This document shows positions 1 through 14,620 of a stretch of 64,000 nt of DNA, piece by piece (the first letter of the stretch is position 1; each line of letters begins with the position of its first letter). Source of the DNA: Tipula vernalis (lineage: Eukaryota > Arthropoda > Insecta > Diptera > Tipulidae); NCBI GenBank assembly GCA_958295665.1, contig OY282558.1, positions 355,625,448 to 355,689,447 of the forward strand. The letters are read 5' to 3'. The position numbers were made by a program, and so were the translations under genes. The notes under the pieces are model-generated. The model was not told the DNA's origin. It saw nothing but the letters and a program-made list of their open reading frames with translations, and did no database searches.

Positions 1-1825
1 TCCTCCACATCTGATTCGATTGTTGATAGTCTACAGCCTTGTTCGGCTTGTTGTCAGTGAGGCATATGTCATGATTTTACGAAGAAGGCCCTATGCGGAT
101 TTCAACATAGCGCCGTAGATTCCAAATTTCAGGTAATTTTTCTACTTCGCCAGAAACCTTGAAACATATAGCTTATTGTCTAAGCTAACAAAATGTTTCT
201 AGTCCATAAAGATGATTTTTTGTTGAAATAAAATGTTTTATTGCACTTTTATAAATGCCGATTAGATATTAATTTCCAATTTTAGAAGAGAATAATATGT
301 TATTTGATTGCCACCTCTCACTTGCTGCTGTACTTTTAGAAAAACTCTCTTTGCTGAATCATCTTGCGATATAACCTATATTTTTCCTTGAGCAATTTAC
401 CGTGTCGTCTCCTCGATCAATAACAAATTCGTTGAATTACTTGAGCTCATTCTTTCTGCTTAGAATTTAATGATGATATCTTCAAAATTAATTTTGCATG
501 CTACTCGGTCTCCAGTTCCCTGGACTGCGTTTTACTTTTTCTTAGGCTTAAGCAATGGGCCAGCAATATAGGAATGGTTTCATGCGCTAGTGATACTATC
601 CACCATGTCCTCTAGCTCCTATACTGCCGCTTCGAGCTCTGAGGCTGCCGGCAGTAAGAGTACCTGAAATATTTCCCCAATATTTGCACCAGTTAATCCT
701 TCAAGGGTTTCTAATCGCTTCTCCGGGTAGCACGGTGAATATCGGGGCTATAAATAATATATCGGTCGTCAGAAAAAATTGTTCCTTGCCTAACCCCCAT
801 TCTGGAACCATATGAAAAATATTATTTCAGGCGAGGGTCACATCTAGACCTCCTGTTTATTAGTAGTAATAAAAGTGGATTCTCACCTAACATTACAAGG
901 TAAAAGGTTATTTCCCAGCTTACAGATATTCAAAATGTAACCCTCCTTTTGTTAATATCCGTGCTTCCCTAGATTGCGTCAGTGGCGTAACTAGGTTAGT
1001 GGGGCGAGATTTATCAAGCGTTTGAATATTAGTTCAAAGTTAGGATCTGAGATACCAAGATTATGCTTAAAATTGACCACCCCTTCAAACTTGCAAAACG
1101 GAACATTTTTAGGAAAGGGTCGTGGTTTAGTTTTAAGAGAAAGAAGAGATCGTTCCTGTTGCTATTAAATATTGTCTTAAGACAGTCCCAACAATTGCTT
1201 GTCGGTTGCTGTCGGCGAATGTTAGAGTAATTACACGTAATCTGACTTCATAGAAATAAAAATGACTTAAGGTTCTGACAGATATTTAGGTTTAGAAGAA
1301 AATTTGCTAAACTCGTTTGAAATCAAACCTTTCGACATCAAACGATAACGCTTTTAGTTTTTGCTGGGTGATTTTTTGTAATATACGTTTTCACTTCTAA
1401 TTTACCTCTTTAATACTTCAAAGTTTCAAACTCATCCTTCTACAAATCAAATTTTGTTTAAAAAAGGTTTAATTTGATTTGCAAAAGTTAGTTATTTTCT
1501 TATTTACCGAATCTTTTTTATTACCGGTAGAAAGACTTCGTTTGCCAGTAAACCCGGTAAACCCGGTTTATTTCTAATTTTTTTTTAATAAAAGGAAAAT
1601 TCAAATTCTTCTATTTCATATCCCCTTGCCTCGGTTTTAATCTTTTCATCACTTTTTAAAATTTCTCGAAATTATTCGAATTTAGTATGGAAATGAGAGG
1701 GACTTAATTGGTGGTTCGCTGTTTCGGAACGGACAGGTTATTCGAGATTTTCGAGATTATCGGGTTAATTTGATTGTTCGATGTTACTCGAGAATCTTAG
1801 AGCCTATTCGATACTATTATTAGTA
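1..1825. other. AT-rich interval without a recognisable gene
   Basis: Mostly AT-rich sequence with stop codons in all frames. The only coding-like stretch is the weak minus-strand relic listed separately at about 530-735. A phrase around 283-335 (gattgccacctct and its surroundings) is loosely repeated at about 5522-5575, which suggests an old dispersed repeat. I see no RNA gene. Confidence 0.5.
530..735 (-). pseudogene. Weak protein-coding relic, unidentified
   Basis: Read on the minus strand from about 732 downwards, one frame gives protein-like text rich in E and L, including EKRLETLEGLTGANIGEIFQ and ASELEAAV, with in-frame stops after it. The composition is richer in GC than the flanks. 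I do not recognise the family. It may be a decayed transposon gag or ORF1, or chance. Confidence is low. Confidence 0.2.
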
Positions 1826-2390
1826 TTATTATTGGGGGGCCATGCGGGCGATCAGCCACGTCGCACTGCGACCTAAAAGATCTATTGTGCTGGCCCCTGC
1901 CTAATTATCCGTCCAGTCAATATTCAGGTTCTTAATGAACCTGACAATACTGCTTCCCGGTACGTGATACATACTATCTGGGCTTATTGCTCTCCCTCCT
2001 AGATGTTTACTACAGCATGTAGTTCCGCCAGAAAGACGGTAGCATTGGGCTCAAGGCCCTCGAGAGAGTTGTCCCACTCTCGTATATTCCTACTCCTGCC
2101 CCTTATTCCGTTTGATTTTACTCTTACGAGTTGCTCGGAATTGCAAATCACCTGTAGGTCACCTAGCTTTACTACAGGAAGCCTAAATAAAACTGGAGGG
2201 TGCCTGGTATCCAGAGTCCGCATATTTTGGGCTGATTAACCTATCAGCCATTCATCTTTCGGCATATGCTGTTCCACCTCAGATTAGGGTTTTTTGTCAA
2301 GGTTTCCTCCTTTAGCGCCGTACTTTAGTCTGTGCCAAATGGCCAAAAATGTGCCAAGTGGCCTTAGTTACCAGTGGTTGCCACGAGGAG
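1826..2390 (-). mobile_element. Short I-clade-derived LINE copy 1 (non-autonomous)
   Basis: This is roughly 90 percent identical by eye to the plus-strand copy at 14621-15199. On the minus strand it ends in a (TAA/AAT)n tail at about 1815-1838, the tail type of I-factor-like LINEs. A 74-codon open stretch (1999-2223) ends with ATVFLAELHAV, which resembles the segment of LINE RNase H domains with the motif T-V-F-Q-A-E. The RNase H domain stops right after this motif in both copies and no reverse transcriptase is present, so this is probably an internally deleted derivative that used parental enzymes. The 5' end near GTGGCAACCACTGG is shared by both copies, which argues for a defined short family rather than two random truncations. 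Family assignment is inference. Confidence 0.6.
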
Positions 2391-3480
2391 GCAGTACGTA
2401 CACTTGCGAATTGTGAACAATTTACCCCTTACACAATTGTACCCATCACTCAGCTGCCTAATGACAAGACAAAAACAGCTCACGTGATGCGCACCCTACT
2501 GGAAGGTTACGGAGCTGGTAGATTAATCTACTCAACTTTGATTCCCCCCCCCCCCCCCAACAGACGCCAAACCACCTATTCGATACTTCTTAAGGGTCCT
2601 TTATTATTGCATATCGTTTGTTCAGCATATCCTTAACTTAGTAGTATTTTGTTTAGTAGTATTAGTAACATTAAATTACTTGACAAATAGATTAGATATA
2701 GATTAGATATTTACACGAATTTTCGTAATTTTTCCGAAATTATTCATTAATATGCAGATTTTTGCGGTATTATTGAAATTGTTCGATATCAACTGAAATT
2801 CACATTATATAGAGATATCATTCGAATTTATGCTTATGCTAGATTTCTTAAGTTTTTCGAGATTTCTATAGCAGTATTCGAGGTTTTTGAAGATTTTCAA
2901 ATATTTTCGAATTTCGTTTGGCAATGTTCTGTGCGTAGCTTTATGTTGTAAGAACTTGCTGACTTTTAATCTGAATCGTGATGTTTAGTTGATTTCTTGA
3001 GATTTCGATATTTTTTCAATTTCCTTGGTTATTCGAAACTATTTAAGGATGTTCAGGTTATTTACATTTTAATGGCAGATATTTTACATACTAACGGATA
3101 ACTCGATATTTGAGAACTTTGAAAGAGTACCACTTCTTTGAAAATTCGACATTTTGAAGATTCTTTCGAAATTCGTGATGTTTCTCAAATTATGCTCGAA
3201 ATTTGTAATGTTTTGTCGATATATTTAAAAATCGTCTAAGCATTGAGTTGATTTCAACAAATTTTCTGTTATTTGTGGCCATTGAACTGAATCATGTGCT
3301 GTTTCGTACTTTCGAAATGCGAGGCTCGACAATAAGAAGAAATAAGCTTTTAACTAAAAGCTTTACTTGTTCATTGGTACAACAACCATTTATAGGTGCC
3401 CAAGAAAAATTTTGCGGGCAGGCCCCAAATTTGTATATCTGCCACTAGACTGCGTTAATGTCACATTCCATTAGTTTTAA
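2391..3480. other. AT-rich interval, no gene seen
   Basis: A 14-base run of C lies at about 2546-2559. The rest is AT-rich with repeated short phrases such as tcgagat and ttcgaaatt. The open stretches on either strand show no family resemblance. Confidence 0.5.
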
Positions 3481-4300
3481 ACCAGCAAGATTCTGCTCGT
3501 GCCTATCTCCAGCCTGACCACAGTTTTGTCAATATGGCGCAGTCTCATTCACGGCGCTGTTAGCGGCTACCTCGGGTCTCGCCCGGTATGCAACTATCCA
3601 CAGAGTGCATAGTTCGTTTGCTCCTGTTTGCGCTTTACCTCTATCCCTATTGTACCCTTTGAAGGTGATTGACCCGAAACCAAAGTCACTCACTCCCTTT
3701 GTGTTCTCCACATAGACCAGCGACTGTTGCCATAACCTTTCTTTCAATTCGCGGTTGGAAGATTCAGGTTACTGCCCTGAATATTTTTCATAACCTCTTC
3801 TGAGCTAGCCATTTCTGATGGTAAGCCTTTGGCCTGCTAAGATCTCTTTGCTGCAGCAAGCCTCGCGCCCTGGCAAACCTCTACTACTTTAGCTCTCGCA
3901 AGAACGAGCACACAGTTACATTAATGCGTTGTTAATACCATTCCGCATCTCTGCAGGATGGTGGAGGGGGTTCGAGATTTTATCCGCTTCCACCTCGTCC
4001 TGGGAGCGCTGTCTTCTAGACCCATGGTTCCTTTAAAAATTTCCATTGCAGCCGGTACCCTTTGCCCGTACCACTGTTGCCTTTTGCTCTTTTAGGAGCT
4101 TCTCCTCAGGAGTCGCAGCCTGTTCTAAGAATACTGAACGCAGGTCGTCGAAATTATATCGTCGCTTCTCCGAAGGGGCGTCCCTCATTCATTGTTCAGC
4201 GACTCTCTGCTTTGATGCCAAAAAGTCATCCACTGCCAATATTGAAGGAGCCCCGCACACCTGATTTACACAGCCTTTAGTTACTCCGTTTTGATTTTTT
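3480..4300 (-). pseudogene. GC-richer coding relic, probably transposon ORF1/gag debris
   Basis: Base composition rises to roughly balanced against the AT-rich flanks. On the minus strand at about 4062-4245 one frame carries a charged, gag-like segment including KRRYNFDDLRSVFLEQAAT followed by EEKLLKEQKA, with an in-frame stop just upstream. A second region (3529-3747) has short coding-like text interrupted by stops and shifts. There is no diagnostic motif such as a zinc knuckle or YxDD. It is most likely the remains of a transposon gag or ORF1, but a degenerate host exon cannot be excluded. Confidence 0.3.
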
Positions 4301-7300
4301 CAGTCTCTTGTTAATTTTATAAGAAATCTGTGTAAGTATGTAAGGTTAATTACAACTGGAGCTCGGCAGATATTCAGAGGGCTCCGTTCACTGAAATTCT
4401 GAAAGAATGCAATTCATCTTATGGTGATTTGATAATACATACGGAAATTAGGTGGCTAAGTAAAGGAAAATGTCTTAATCGACTTTCCAACTATGTCGTA
4501 AAGTAACAGATTTTGTTGAAAATCTGCATTTACTAAAAGTTCATACATTTTTTAAAATAGAAAGTTTCGGCTAACTATTGCGTTTTTGGTAGATATCTTC
4601 GGTTACCTGAATTCAATATATGTGGGTTTACAAGGTAAGAATTTGAATGTTTTTGAAATGTGGATGCTGTTTCTAGGATTTTTTAAGCAAAATTACTATT
4701 ATGACAGAAAAAGATTTTACTAGGAGAAATGGAAGAGTACAGCCCAGAAATACAAATATGAAGTATGTGCCGATGCCTGCTCTAGAAGATCGATTTCAGA
4801 TAGCTCCTTCTTCAGTTCTTTTGTAACAACTATTTAAGATAATGGTTTTTAAAACAATTCGACGAAGGATCTATCCGTAAGTCATTTTAAAGTATTATTA
4901 ACAATTGTTGTTACTGGAAAAGTTGGAAACGTTGAAAATGTTTTTTTCAATTATACTACATTTCAAAATCACTAAGTTGTTTTAATTACAAAAAAAATTA
5001 GATCAGGTGGAGAGAAATGGTCCGACTACAACATTTTTAATAGGCATGCGCTTTTATTGTAAAGTGGTGGAAATATGTGTGTCAGTAATACTCATCCTGT
5101 ATCAACGGGGAAAATATTTCGAAATTTTTTATTTTTTACCTTATGTTATTTGAACTTCCTTTTCAACTAAACATTTTCTATTTTTGTTTAGCCTAATTTC
5201 AATGATAATTAGTAAAAATATGTGTGTTAGTAATACTAACCCATACATATCATAATTTACCAATAAAATAGACAATTTTGTAGTGGGAAAGTATATTGTT
5301 GAGTTCTGATTGATCATGATATTTGCTCATGAGTTAAACCAAAGTTAGCTGCAATTGGCAATGGTAATATTATTTGCACTTAAGACGCTCAATTAAATAA
5401 AGCTGAGGGCAAGCTGAATGCATAAGGGTAAATTATTATTTATTTATTTTTTATGTAATGTAACTCTTTGGATCTGATATTTTTTGCAAGAACAACTATA
5501 ATTGCTAAACTAATTCTAATTTTAGATGAGAAATATTTCTCATTTGTTTGCCACCTCTGAGTTTCTGTTGCACTTTTTCACCACCATCATGATTGTAGAC
5601 ATGCCGGATTCTGTTTCTGATTTATCGAAACTGGAAAGGTTGTTGAGTTGATAAAATCACCTAGCCGTGAACAAAATTTATTGAATTATGGTTAAACATT
5701 TGGAGTAGGTTTTAGCATGAGACAATATGATCCTCCGCGATGTTGCTAATTTCGGAAACAAATCTTCAAAGTCTGATACCTAGAAAATTGATCAATTCGC
5801 TGAGATGGAATTATTTTGGAGGGAACTTGGTCTTATTTTGACTGAATCCGGGATCTATTCCAGTATGAAGTAATTGTGTGATTTAGTATAGTGATGTGAT
5901 CATAGAGCGCACAGATTGGTGGATACGTTAGTAAGTAGATGTTTACTATTTTTCAGATAAAAATTTAACGAGAAAAGATACCCCGAATTTGACCCTTTAA
6001 CAACAACCTATTTGCAGAAATATTTAAACTAAATTATGTCTAAAATATATTTTTTGAACTTTCACTTTGAAAAAATCATCAAAGGTGTCTCTGGCGAAGT
6101 AAAATTGTATGTAACGACTCACTCATTTATTTTCCGTTACAATAGATCGATTATTTGACAGCTAAAATATGTCAGATATTTTATAATGTTAATCAAAAAA
6201 AGAGACAACAGTTTATATGAACCTATTGTCAAAGGTTTCAAAATAACTTCAAAATGTTGCAAAACAAAAATGAACCACAGAAAAACTGAAAGGGCACAAG
6301 ATTTAACCTATAAAGATTACGAATTTACCGTATTTTGACGTTTTTATTTTCTGAGATTAAATTAAAACGTTTCAACTAAATTTGAAATATAAAATATTTG
6401 ATAATTGTCTGTAATTATAAAAATAAAAATTGTATTAGTACCACTCCATACAAAAGATATGAACAACATTTTGATGTTCAATTTATTTTCCTTAACACAA
6501 TAAAATTCGATGAAGTTGTCTAGTATACAATTGATGTATCAGCTACATACATGGCGCCTAATTCAACCCTATCACCACTAAAAGGTTTCACGCCGATCGA
6601 GCTTTTTATAAATACTATTTCTGGTGCATTGGGTTGACTTTCCCGTCGTACACTATTGAACCAAATTGAACCAATCGCAGCACGACGAACAAATATACAA
6701 AAATACAAATCACAGTGTACAATTTATTTTAAAAAATTAGTCTTGTCCAAATCACAAACGCGGCAACATGTCGCACTCGCAGTGGCGTGGTAAAAAAATA
6801 TTAAATTAAAAAGTTTCATAAAGTACAATTATATAATTGCACTTTATAAGTACTTGCTAAATTTATCTTTAATTTGACTAGTGTACGTTAGATGTCTATA
6901 GTTGTTTATAGAAAAGTACGATAAAAAATTTATTTAATCACAAAATTATAACTGGTTCCTAATATTTTGTGAATTTGTTTGGCTTTTCCTATAATTTTCG
7001 AGCTTGAAAAGTTTCGAGTTTTAATAGGGCACATTGTTTTGTATTTAAAATGATTTTCTTAACTAATGTTCATATATGTTGAAATTCAGACATTTATGAA
7101 AATAATATCTCATATATCATAATTAAGAATTTGTAGCGTTTTTATTTAAAAGTTGGTCGGTAGAAGAAAAAAAAAATTTTATATGGTAAGTTTGGGTGTT
7201 CAAAATAATGTGCTAATTCATTTAAAAAAGTGTAACGGAGGCCAGACTGAACTTGCTTTATCCGGCTTGCCAGATAAACACGTGGCCATATTAATCCCGA

Positions 7301-7795
7301 GCTCAGGCGGTAGAGGTAACTTTTGTCGTGGGGGTGTGTTCATCGATTACGCAAGCAAGTGATTGACCACTAAAGAAAAGAAAAAAAAATTGATACGTTC
7401 CATCGCCGATACACCAATCCACCTTGCAATCTACATCAAACTTCAGAAACTTAGCAACTCATCTTCCGGAAATAAAATTCACGTATTACGGTTAACAAGA
7501 TGACTTGACATTATTTTTTATTATAAGAACTTTAAACAAAATTACACTCAAGCACTAACACCATTCTTTACCTGACGACTCGCTCAGGCGATCCGTTGAA
7601 AGCGCTTCCAGGGAACAACCTGAACTAGTAATCCGCGTATATCTCTAAAACAAAATGTACAATAAAAAAAACAAAAGAAAAATGTTAGAGACTTGATTAT
7701 ACTCGTAAATAGCAAAATTTGAATCAATTTCAAGAATTTAATTTGAATTGAATAAATCGTAAATATGTTAATAAATATAAAAATAATTAAAAGGA
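4301..7795. other. AT-rich intergenic interval
   Basis: No credible gene. A phrase reading aatatgtgtgt-agtaatact occurs at about 5070 and again at about 5217. Small open frames at 6520-6708 (minus) and 7153-7362 (plus) show no recognisable family and no good start context, and I treat them as chance. Confidence 0.5.
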
Positions 7796-8297
<502 letters not shown>

Positions 8298-9400
8298 TAT
8301 ATAAGATTATTTCTTTTTTCCCGTAACCACCCTGTTGCGATACAACACCGAAGTTCCGCAGCATACAAGATCCGCCTAACAAACTGTTGACCTTGAGCAC
8401 TCAGGAACCTCCGAAACGCGGCCGGACCTGTGCGACCGCCAAATTACTCCTGATCTGGTTTTTTTATGTTTTAATTCTTTATTAAATTTATCTTTCAGCA
8501 CGATTCTGTCCAACTGCACAATCAATCTTCGTGTTGCGGTTTTTAGCCGAGTTAAATTTCTTTCTTTCTTTATACAAATTGTTTCTATTTTATTGTTGTC
8601 TAGTTTTAAATCACAGTTTCTTTTTTTAAACACAATTCACTAACAATATGCCTAAACTATTTATCAATTATAACTTGATAAAGATTATAGTTTATAATTA
8701 CAATAATTTTATTAAAGTAATTATTATGATGTTGATAACAAAATTGGATCTTTGTAGATTGCGTTTCTATCTACTCTTCAATTTCGGCGTTTATTAATTT
8801 TTTTTTGGTTTTTTTATTTAATTCAAGTTGTCCAAAAATGGTCGACTGCAATTCCACATTTTATTTTTTCCTTCTTTGATTTGGATTTTGTAAATAATTT
8901 ATTTGCTCAATGAAGAGGGGAATGCAAACGACAACACACAAAAATCAAAAACGAAATATCTAATTTGATGTTAAGTCACATAATGAAACGTACAGTGGGT
9001 ACACCAAGTATTCCATGGGACAAGTAACATACTTATGCCGGATATTACAAAAGCGTTGTTTTTCAGACTGTGGCTTTGTATAATCTAGGTTGGTTTCGGA
9101 TTGCTTTGGTTTCAATCAGCACGGCGTCAAAGAGAGGTACCCGGACCGTGCCTCATTAAAAAGGAAGACCGCATTAGCAAGCTAGTTTATTACGAGTTGT
9201 TTTATTTTAGTGTGTGAACTGACGTTTTCCTGTCAGTCTTGCGCAAAGGGTCCAATGCTAAGCGGCTTTGGGGAGTTATTCATTTTAGTATGCGAATAAT
9301 TATTAAGAAACACAAATTTTTCAAAAATGTTCCAGTTTTTATGAATGTTAGAATTTTAAAAAATCGTGAAAGCGGTGGTTGCATGTCGTTAAATACATAA
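8298..9400. other. Interval without an identified gene
   Basis: The first 160 bases after the TA array are relatively GC-rich (gcggccggacctgtgcgacc area) and then become AT-rich. An 85-codon minus-strand open stretch (8376-8633) is lysine/arginine rich but matches no family I know. A second locally GC-richer patch at 9100-9260 is also unassigned. Confidence 0.4.
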
Positions 9401-9401
9401 T

Positions 9402-9809
9402 TTGAAATCAGAATTTTACAATACTTCATTCAAGAGGGAATATATGAGGAATCATAATTTAAATAACGTCACTTGCAATACCTTGGGCTGTTCAAGAAAT
9501 TTAGTTTTATTGAATCATTTAATTTGGCGCCATTTGATTATATCAAACCCTCCAATTACAAAACATTTAAACGTTTTGCAACCAAAAGTATGAACAAATC
9601 ATAATACGATTATTGAAGAAGATGATTTGGAAGAGACTATTCAGAAAGCCGTACTTAAATTGATTGTTAATGTATATAATGAAAGCACGATATCGAGGTC
9701 ATTTTCTTTACAAATATTAAATCAAAATTTCGTTATCTGTAAGTCTAACATAAATAATGCAATAGTTGAAATAAATAATTCAAACCATGAAGTTTCCCAA
9801 TATTTGTAA
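9402..9809 (+). pseudogene. Possible relic of a zinc-finger transposon-type protein
   Basis: Two short open stretches in different frames (9402-9593 and 9627-9809). The first contains CNTLGCSRNLVLLNHLIWRH, a Cys-x4-Cys-x8-His-x4-His arrangement that resembles a C2H2 finger. The second, beginning EETIQKAVLKLIVNVYNEST, vaguely resembles a helical segment seen after N-terminal C2H2 fingers in insect transposon-derived proteins. The spacing between the second Cys and the first His is shorter than the usual twelve, so the finger may be fortuitous. Further weak coding-like text continues to about 10275. Inference only. Confidence 0.25.
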
Positions 9810-10275
9810 ATTTTACACACGTCATCAAAACACGTCATAAAATTACCCAATTACCAAATAAACACTGTGAAGTTTCTGTATACCTTAAACGGCTCATAAT
9901 ATAATTAATTACTACGACTAGTTTAGCAAACAAACGAAAGTAAAACGTCGAACCATACAATCGGCAATACATATTCTGTTGTCCCAGCCGAAAATTAAAA
10001 ATTTAGACGCTATTCACCGATAGAGTTTATTCAAAAGTTACAAAGGATAACATTAAAGACTATTGACAATAGTTATACGTAGCAATAAATCGATCTACTT
10101 TTTCGTGGAAAATTGTAAAAATCCGCGGATTCAAAAAAAAATATTTAAAATTGGTATAAAAGCACCCCCAAGAGTGTTTTATCTGGAGATGGATTCCTCT
10201 AAACAAAACTCACATTATTCAAATTTCTTGAAATTGCAATACCATATTATTTGTTTTATTGCATTGAGTTCTTAG

Positions 10276-13200
10276 TATGAGCGAAGATTTAGTCAAAACT
10301 CACTATATTCTACCTAAAGTAGGCCCTAAATTTGTGGAATATTGCTAAAACTAACATTACCCAGAGAATAATGATAGTTTTGTGACGAACGTCTTTTAAA
10401 GTCATATATAGGCAAAACCATGTAATAAAAATTAGCTTGAATCAGGAATTGTTCAAATGTGTGGAACTGCAAAGTAAATTTTAACTAATTTCTGCATAGT
10501 AAAACAATGAAATGAACGACTTTCTGCTATCCTTAAGTCCAACAGATTAAAATCACTAATGATCTATTTCGGTGTTGTGCAGTTGGCGATCTAAAATTAA
10601 CGTCCGGTCTTTCATATTATTATGCAACCATAACCATTCTAAGAATACGTTTCTTTTGGTTGCAGACACAGGCTACCGATATGCCTATACTTCCCCAATG
10701 CAACCAATCAGCGAGAAAGCTTTTCTGTAGATTGCTCTAAATGGACAATATTAAAATCTTCCATTTAGTATTTTTTAAAAAACATGAAAAGGTATACCAA
10801 AATCACTTCATAGTGCATGTAGAAATTTCGCCCGTTAATCCCGTCATGCCTTATTTTTGATAAAAAGAAAATTGCAGTATGCTTACAAAGTTTAATTTCT
10901 ATTTTGGAAATTTCGAAATTCAGAATTAGTAACCCCGCCAAAAAATTTCTTCTTGGTGAGTTTATAACAGAACAGCGCGGAGGATTTAAGAGATTAACTT
11001 TATAAATAAATTGAAATGTCTCTAAACTAAAAAATGCTTTAAATAGAAAAGCGTAATAATAAACTCCGCGCGAAAGCTTTTTTCTCAAAACTGTGCGAAA
11101 AAAATCTACAGATTTCTAAGCTGCCTGATCAATCTACTTATTACACGTAGTCGCCAGATTCGTATTCAAAATTTCACAGTTGTTAGAGGCTATAGTAGTA
11201 GGTTCAATAGCATCTTACTGTTGAACCGAAAATTAATTCCCTGCACCTGTTTCTCTTGCTTTTATGTACCTTATATTAGGTGGATGTACTGCTCAAAATA
11301 AAAATTCAACATTTGTAGCTATGTGTTAACAACAAAAGCTCCAGACTTAGATTTACTTTACCGGACAGGATTGGATTTTTGCTTCAATCGAAAAGGAAAT
11401 TAAGAAGCTGGAGGTGATATCAACAAAAGAACAAATTTATGATATTATCTCCATTTACGCTACTGTTAAACTTGTAAGTGGGGCAGAACTGCGACATATT
11501 CAACTTTACATAAATATGCTATGAAGACCAACATGAAATCGGTTCAATCTTCTCATTATCAGATTTCAAAATGAAAAGGGATCATTCTTAAAAAAAAAAA
11601 CAAAGTCAACAAAATCTTGATCAAAATGTTAAGAATTTACTTAAGGTTGGGGCAAAATCAAATAATTAGAGCCAGCTAAAATTTCAGAAGGAAATAATTT
11701 AAAGAAAGTAGACGTTGGAAAACTCCTCACCAAACATTATAGTGAAAATCGGCTAGATAATCGATATATGTAGTTTTATGTAAAATTACAAATGGTTCTG
11801 ATACGAGTGATCCCGAAGTAAATACTATCTGTGAAATGGTGGAGAAGGCAACAAATCTATTAATATGGAAAGTTGATTAAGAATTTAAATTGGGTTTTCT
11901 TAATATTATATATGTACTTACTAAGCCAGGTATTTCAAAGCAAACACTAACAATATAAGTAAAATATTTTTGGAAATCATTATGGTATGTGTTTTATACT
12001 ACTTCAGAGCTTTGACCCATAATAACACATAACTGGACCCGAAATTGCTAATTATACTAAAATTTTAATTAATATTTAGTTAATCATCACATTACATAAT
12101 CCATCAACGCCAAACCAATTTATATGTCTAACAAATAAACCAAATTTGTGTATAAACATCCGTATTGAATTTTCCCATAATTCCTCCTTTCAGATTTATA
12201 CATTATCGATATTTCCTCCGCAACAAATAAAAGTTTAATTTATTTTTTTTTTGGTTATTAGATGTACATATGTATGTATAAATGGCATAGAAATGTGAAC
12301 TACATAAAAAAAGTTTTTATTCTCACAAATTTTCGTAATAAAATTGTTCTACAGCCAAAAATAACTTTACCCCAATAAAATTAATATGCAATATAAAAAC
12401 AGGAGTTGGTGGAATTAAAATCTAACTAAAAACAACAATCACTGGAAAACTTCTCATTCAAAATGAATATAATAGGAAAATTCAATTTGTAAGTGTATGT
12501 AGCTGAAAACAAAAGAAACAAAAATTATTTTTCACAAGAGATTATGTATATATGATAAATGTTATCATTCCGTTGTTGATTGTAACATTAAAGTAAGAAT
12601 AAAAAATAAACGGAAAAACATATTTTCCCATCCGATCTAATTAATTACGTTGGTTGTTATTATATCCACACAAATACACATAACATCGTATTTAAAGTAT
12701 AACACAACAATATAAAAGCTTAATCTAAATTATGACCTTTTTTATACTCTCTTACATCTCTTAATTTTTTGGCAATTTGCTATATAATGTAATACGGTAC
12801 AAACATAGCAAAATAAAAAGGCAACAAACTATACAAAGTGGATTAAGCGTGTATTTAGTACAGTTCGAAATAAATCACTGTGAGCTAAAATGAAAATAAA
12901 AACAACGAAATGAAAATGTAATTGCTAAAATGTACTACTGTATACATATAGATTGTATATAGAGATTTGTATACAAATATGCTAACGATAATAATGACGA
13001 CAAAATACCAAAAAAATCGGGAGAAACCTACTGTCTAATAAACCGCAACAGCACTACCTTCCCCATTTAATTTTTATTTTATTTTTATTGGTTTCTTTTC
13101 TTAAAGGATTTATTCAACCAAATTTTTTATTATTACGTAGAAAAAATAACCTTCTATATATACATAGCGTGAAGCTTGTATCTAGTTCTTGTTGAAACTT

Positions 13201-14620
13201 AATTCGACAATATGTTCAGCTCAATAATCAATATTAATGATATTAAAAAAGGCGAAAATAAAGTTTATGGTATTTATGGTCCAGCTGCTCCCTTATTTTA
13301 TAAAACTCGTGACGTTCGGCTAATTGAAAAATAGTTGCGCAATTGGTTTTAATCACTCCTAAATAGAATTTATGCTTGTATAGTACAATATATGTATATC
13401 ACAATAGTGGTTAAGAATTTGCGATGGTTTTTAAATTGGTAATCAAATTAATTGGCTTAGCTTATGTTTTTTTGGTCAAAATAATTTGAATATGTTTCAA
13501 AGTCTTGCACTTACAGTTATTAAAGTCACACAAGATTCCTCAAAGTCGTAGAGCACTTTGGGGTAATCCATTATTCCGCAAGTTTTAGACTAAAAACTAA
13601 TACCTTTATCATACTGGCCTATGCGAAAAAATATCCCTGAAATAAGATAACGGATTTTTTTCTCAGCTCTTTGTGTCAGTGTTAATATTTACTGATGTAG
13701 CTTGCCATTTACTACCGATAGTTGATACTCAAATTTGTTGCACAAGTGTCTTATGTTGTTGTTGTCAAACTTAAACTTGTAATTTTCGAGTCTAACCCTG
13801 TTTTTGCTCAATGTTTGGGTCACGTTTAAGATCTTTTTAAATTCACATCGTTTTAGATCTACACAGAACAAAAAAAAAAATGATTTTTAGTACGTTTGTT
13901 TTAAAATTATTTAGTCTTAATGCAAAATTGATTTTAAACCTAAAATCATAAGATAAACATTGTTTAATTCGTATGAAACACTCATTAAAGGTTTATATTA
14001 AAAATGGTAAATTTTCAATTTGAAACTCATAAATTTTGATTCAAATAATGTTTGTTTTAAGATTTTTAAATCTGATTGTATGTGATGCTTTTTTTCGGGT
14101 AATAGAAATTTAAAATTTATTAGATATTTCCAAGTTATAGTTCATGTTATTTAAGTTACGATTTTGTTGTAAAATAATGTCATCTTAAAGGAAATCTGTA
14201 GTTTGACACCAACCTCCTGTACAATTTTATCCTTGACACGATCAACTATTTGTAAAAATAATTTTTCACAATACTAATAATTCAATTTTTAGAATTTTAA
14301 GCGATATTTCTGGATGCAAATAATTGAAATCCATGTCAATCTGAAATTAGTATGTGTAGTTGAAAAAATATATTGATGAAAAAAATTTTGTTTAAATAAC
14401 TTTTAAACTAACCTTTGTCGCTTTTGATAAGAGGCAATTCAGAGATATGTGGTAGACAAAACATGTCGTCAATCCCCTGAATATTTCAGTTATAATTTGT
14501 ATTATAAAAATATAATGTGTAATTTCATCGACATTTTGTGCTATTTGCCCGCTCTGACAATGGAGTTGTTATCTTTGTCGGCGACGCGACAATCAACCCT
14601 GAATTAAATGGTGGTTTAGC
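10276..14620. other. AT-rich intergenic interval, no gene seen
   Basis: Very AT-rich with many stops in all frames. The stretch at about 12180-13080 has the texture of an insect 3' UTR or intron (poly-A/T runs, tacatatgtatgta phrases), but no coding exon is attached. Open stretches at 10765-11088 and 13689-13871 (both minus) have no recognisable motif. Confidence 0.5.

Noticed and set aside
7190..7360. Candidate tRNA-like GC-rich patch
   Set aside because: No cloverleaf with proper A and B boxes could be drawn.
12180..13080. Region with 3' UTR-like texture as part of a host gene
   Set aside because: No adjacent coding exon could be found within several kilobases; AT-rich intergenic sequence looks the same.
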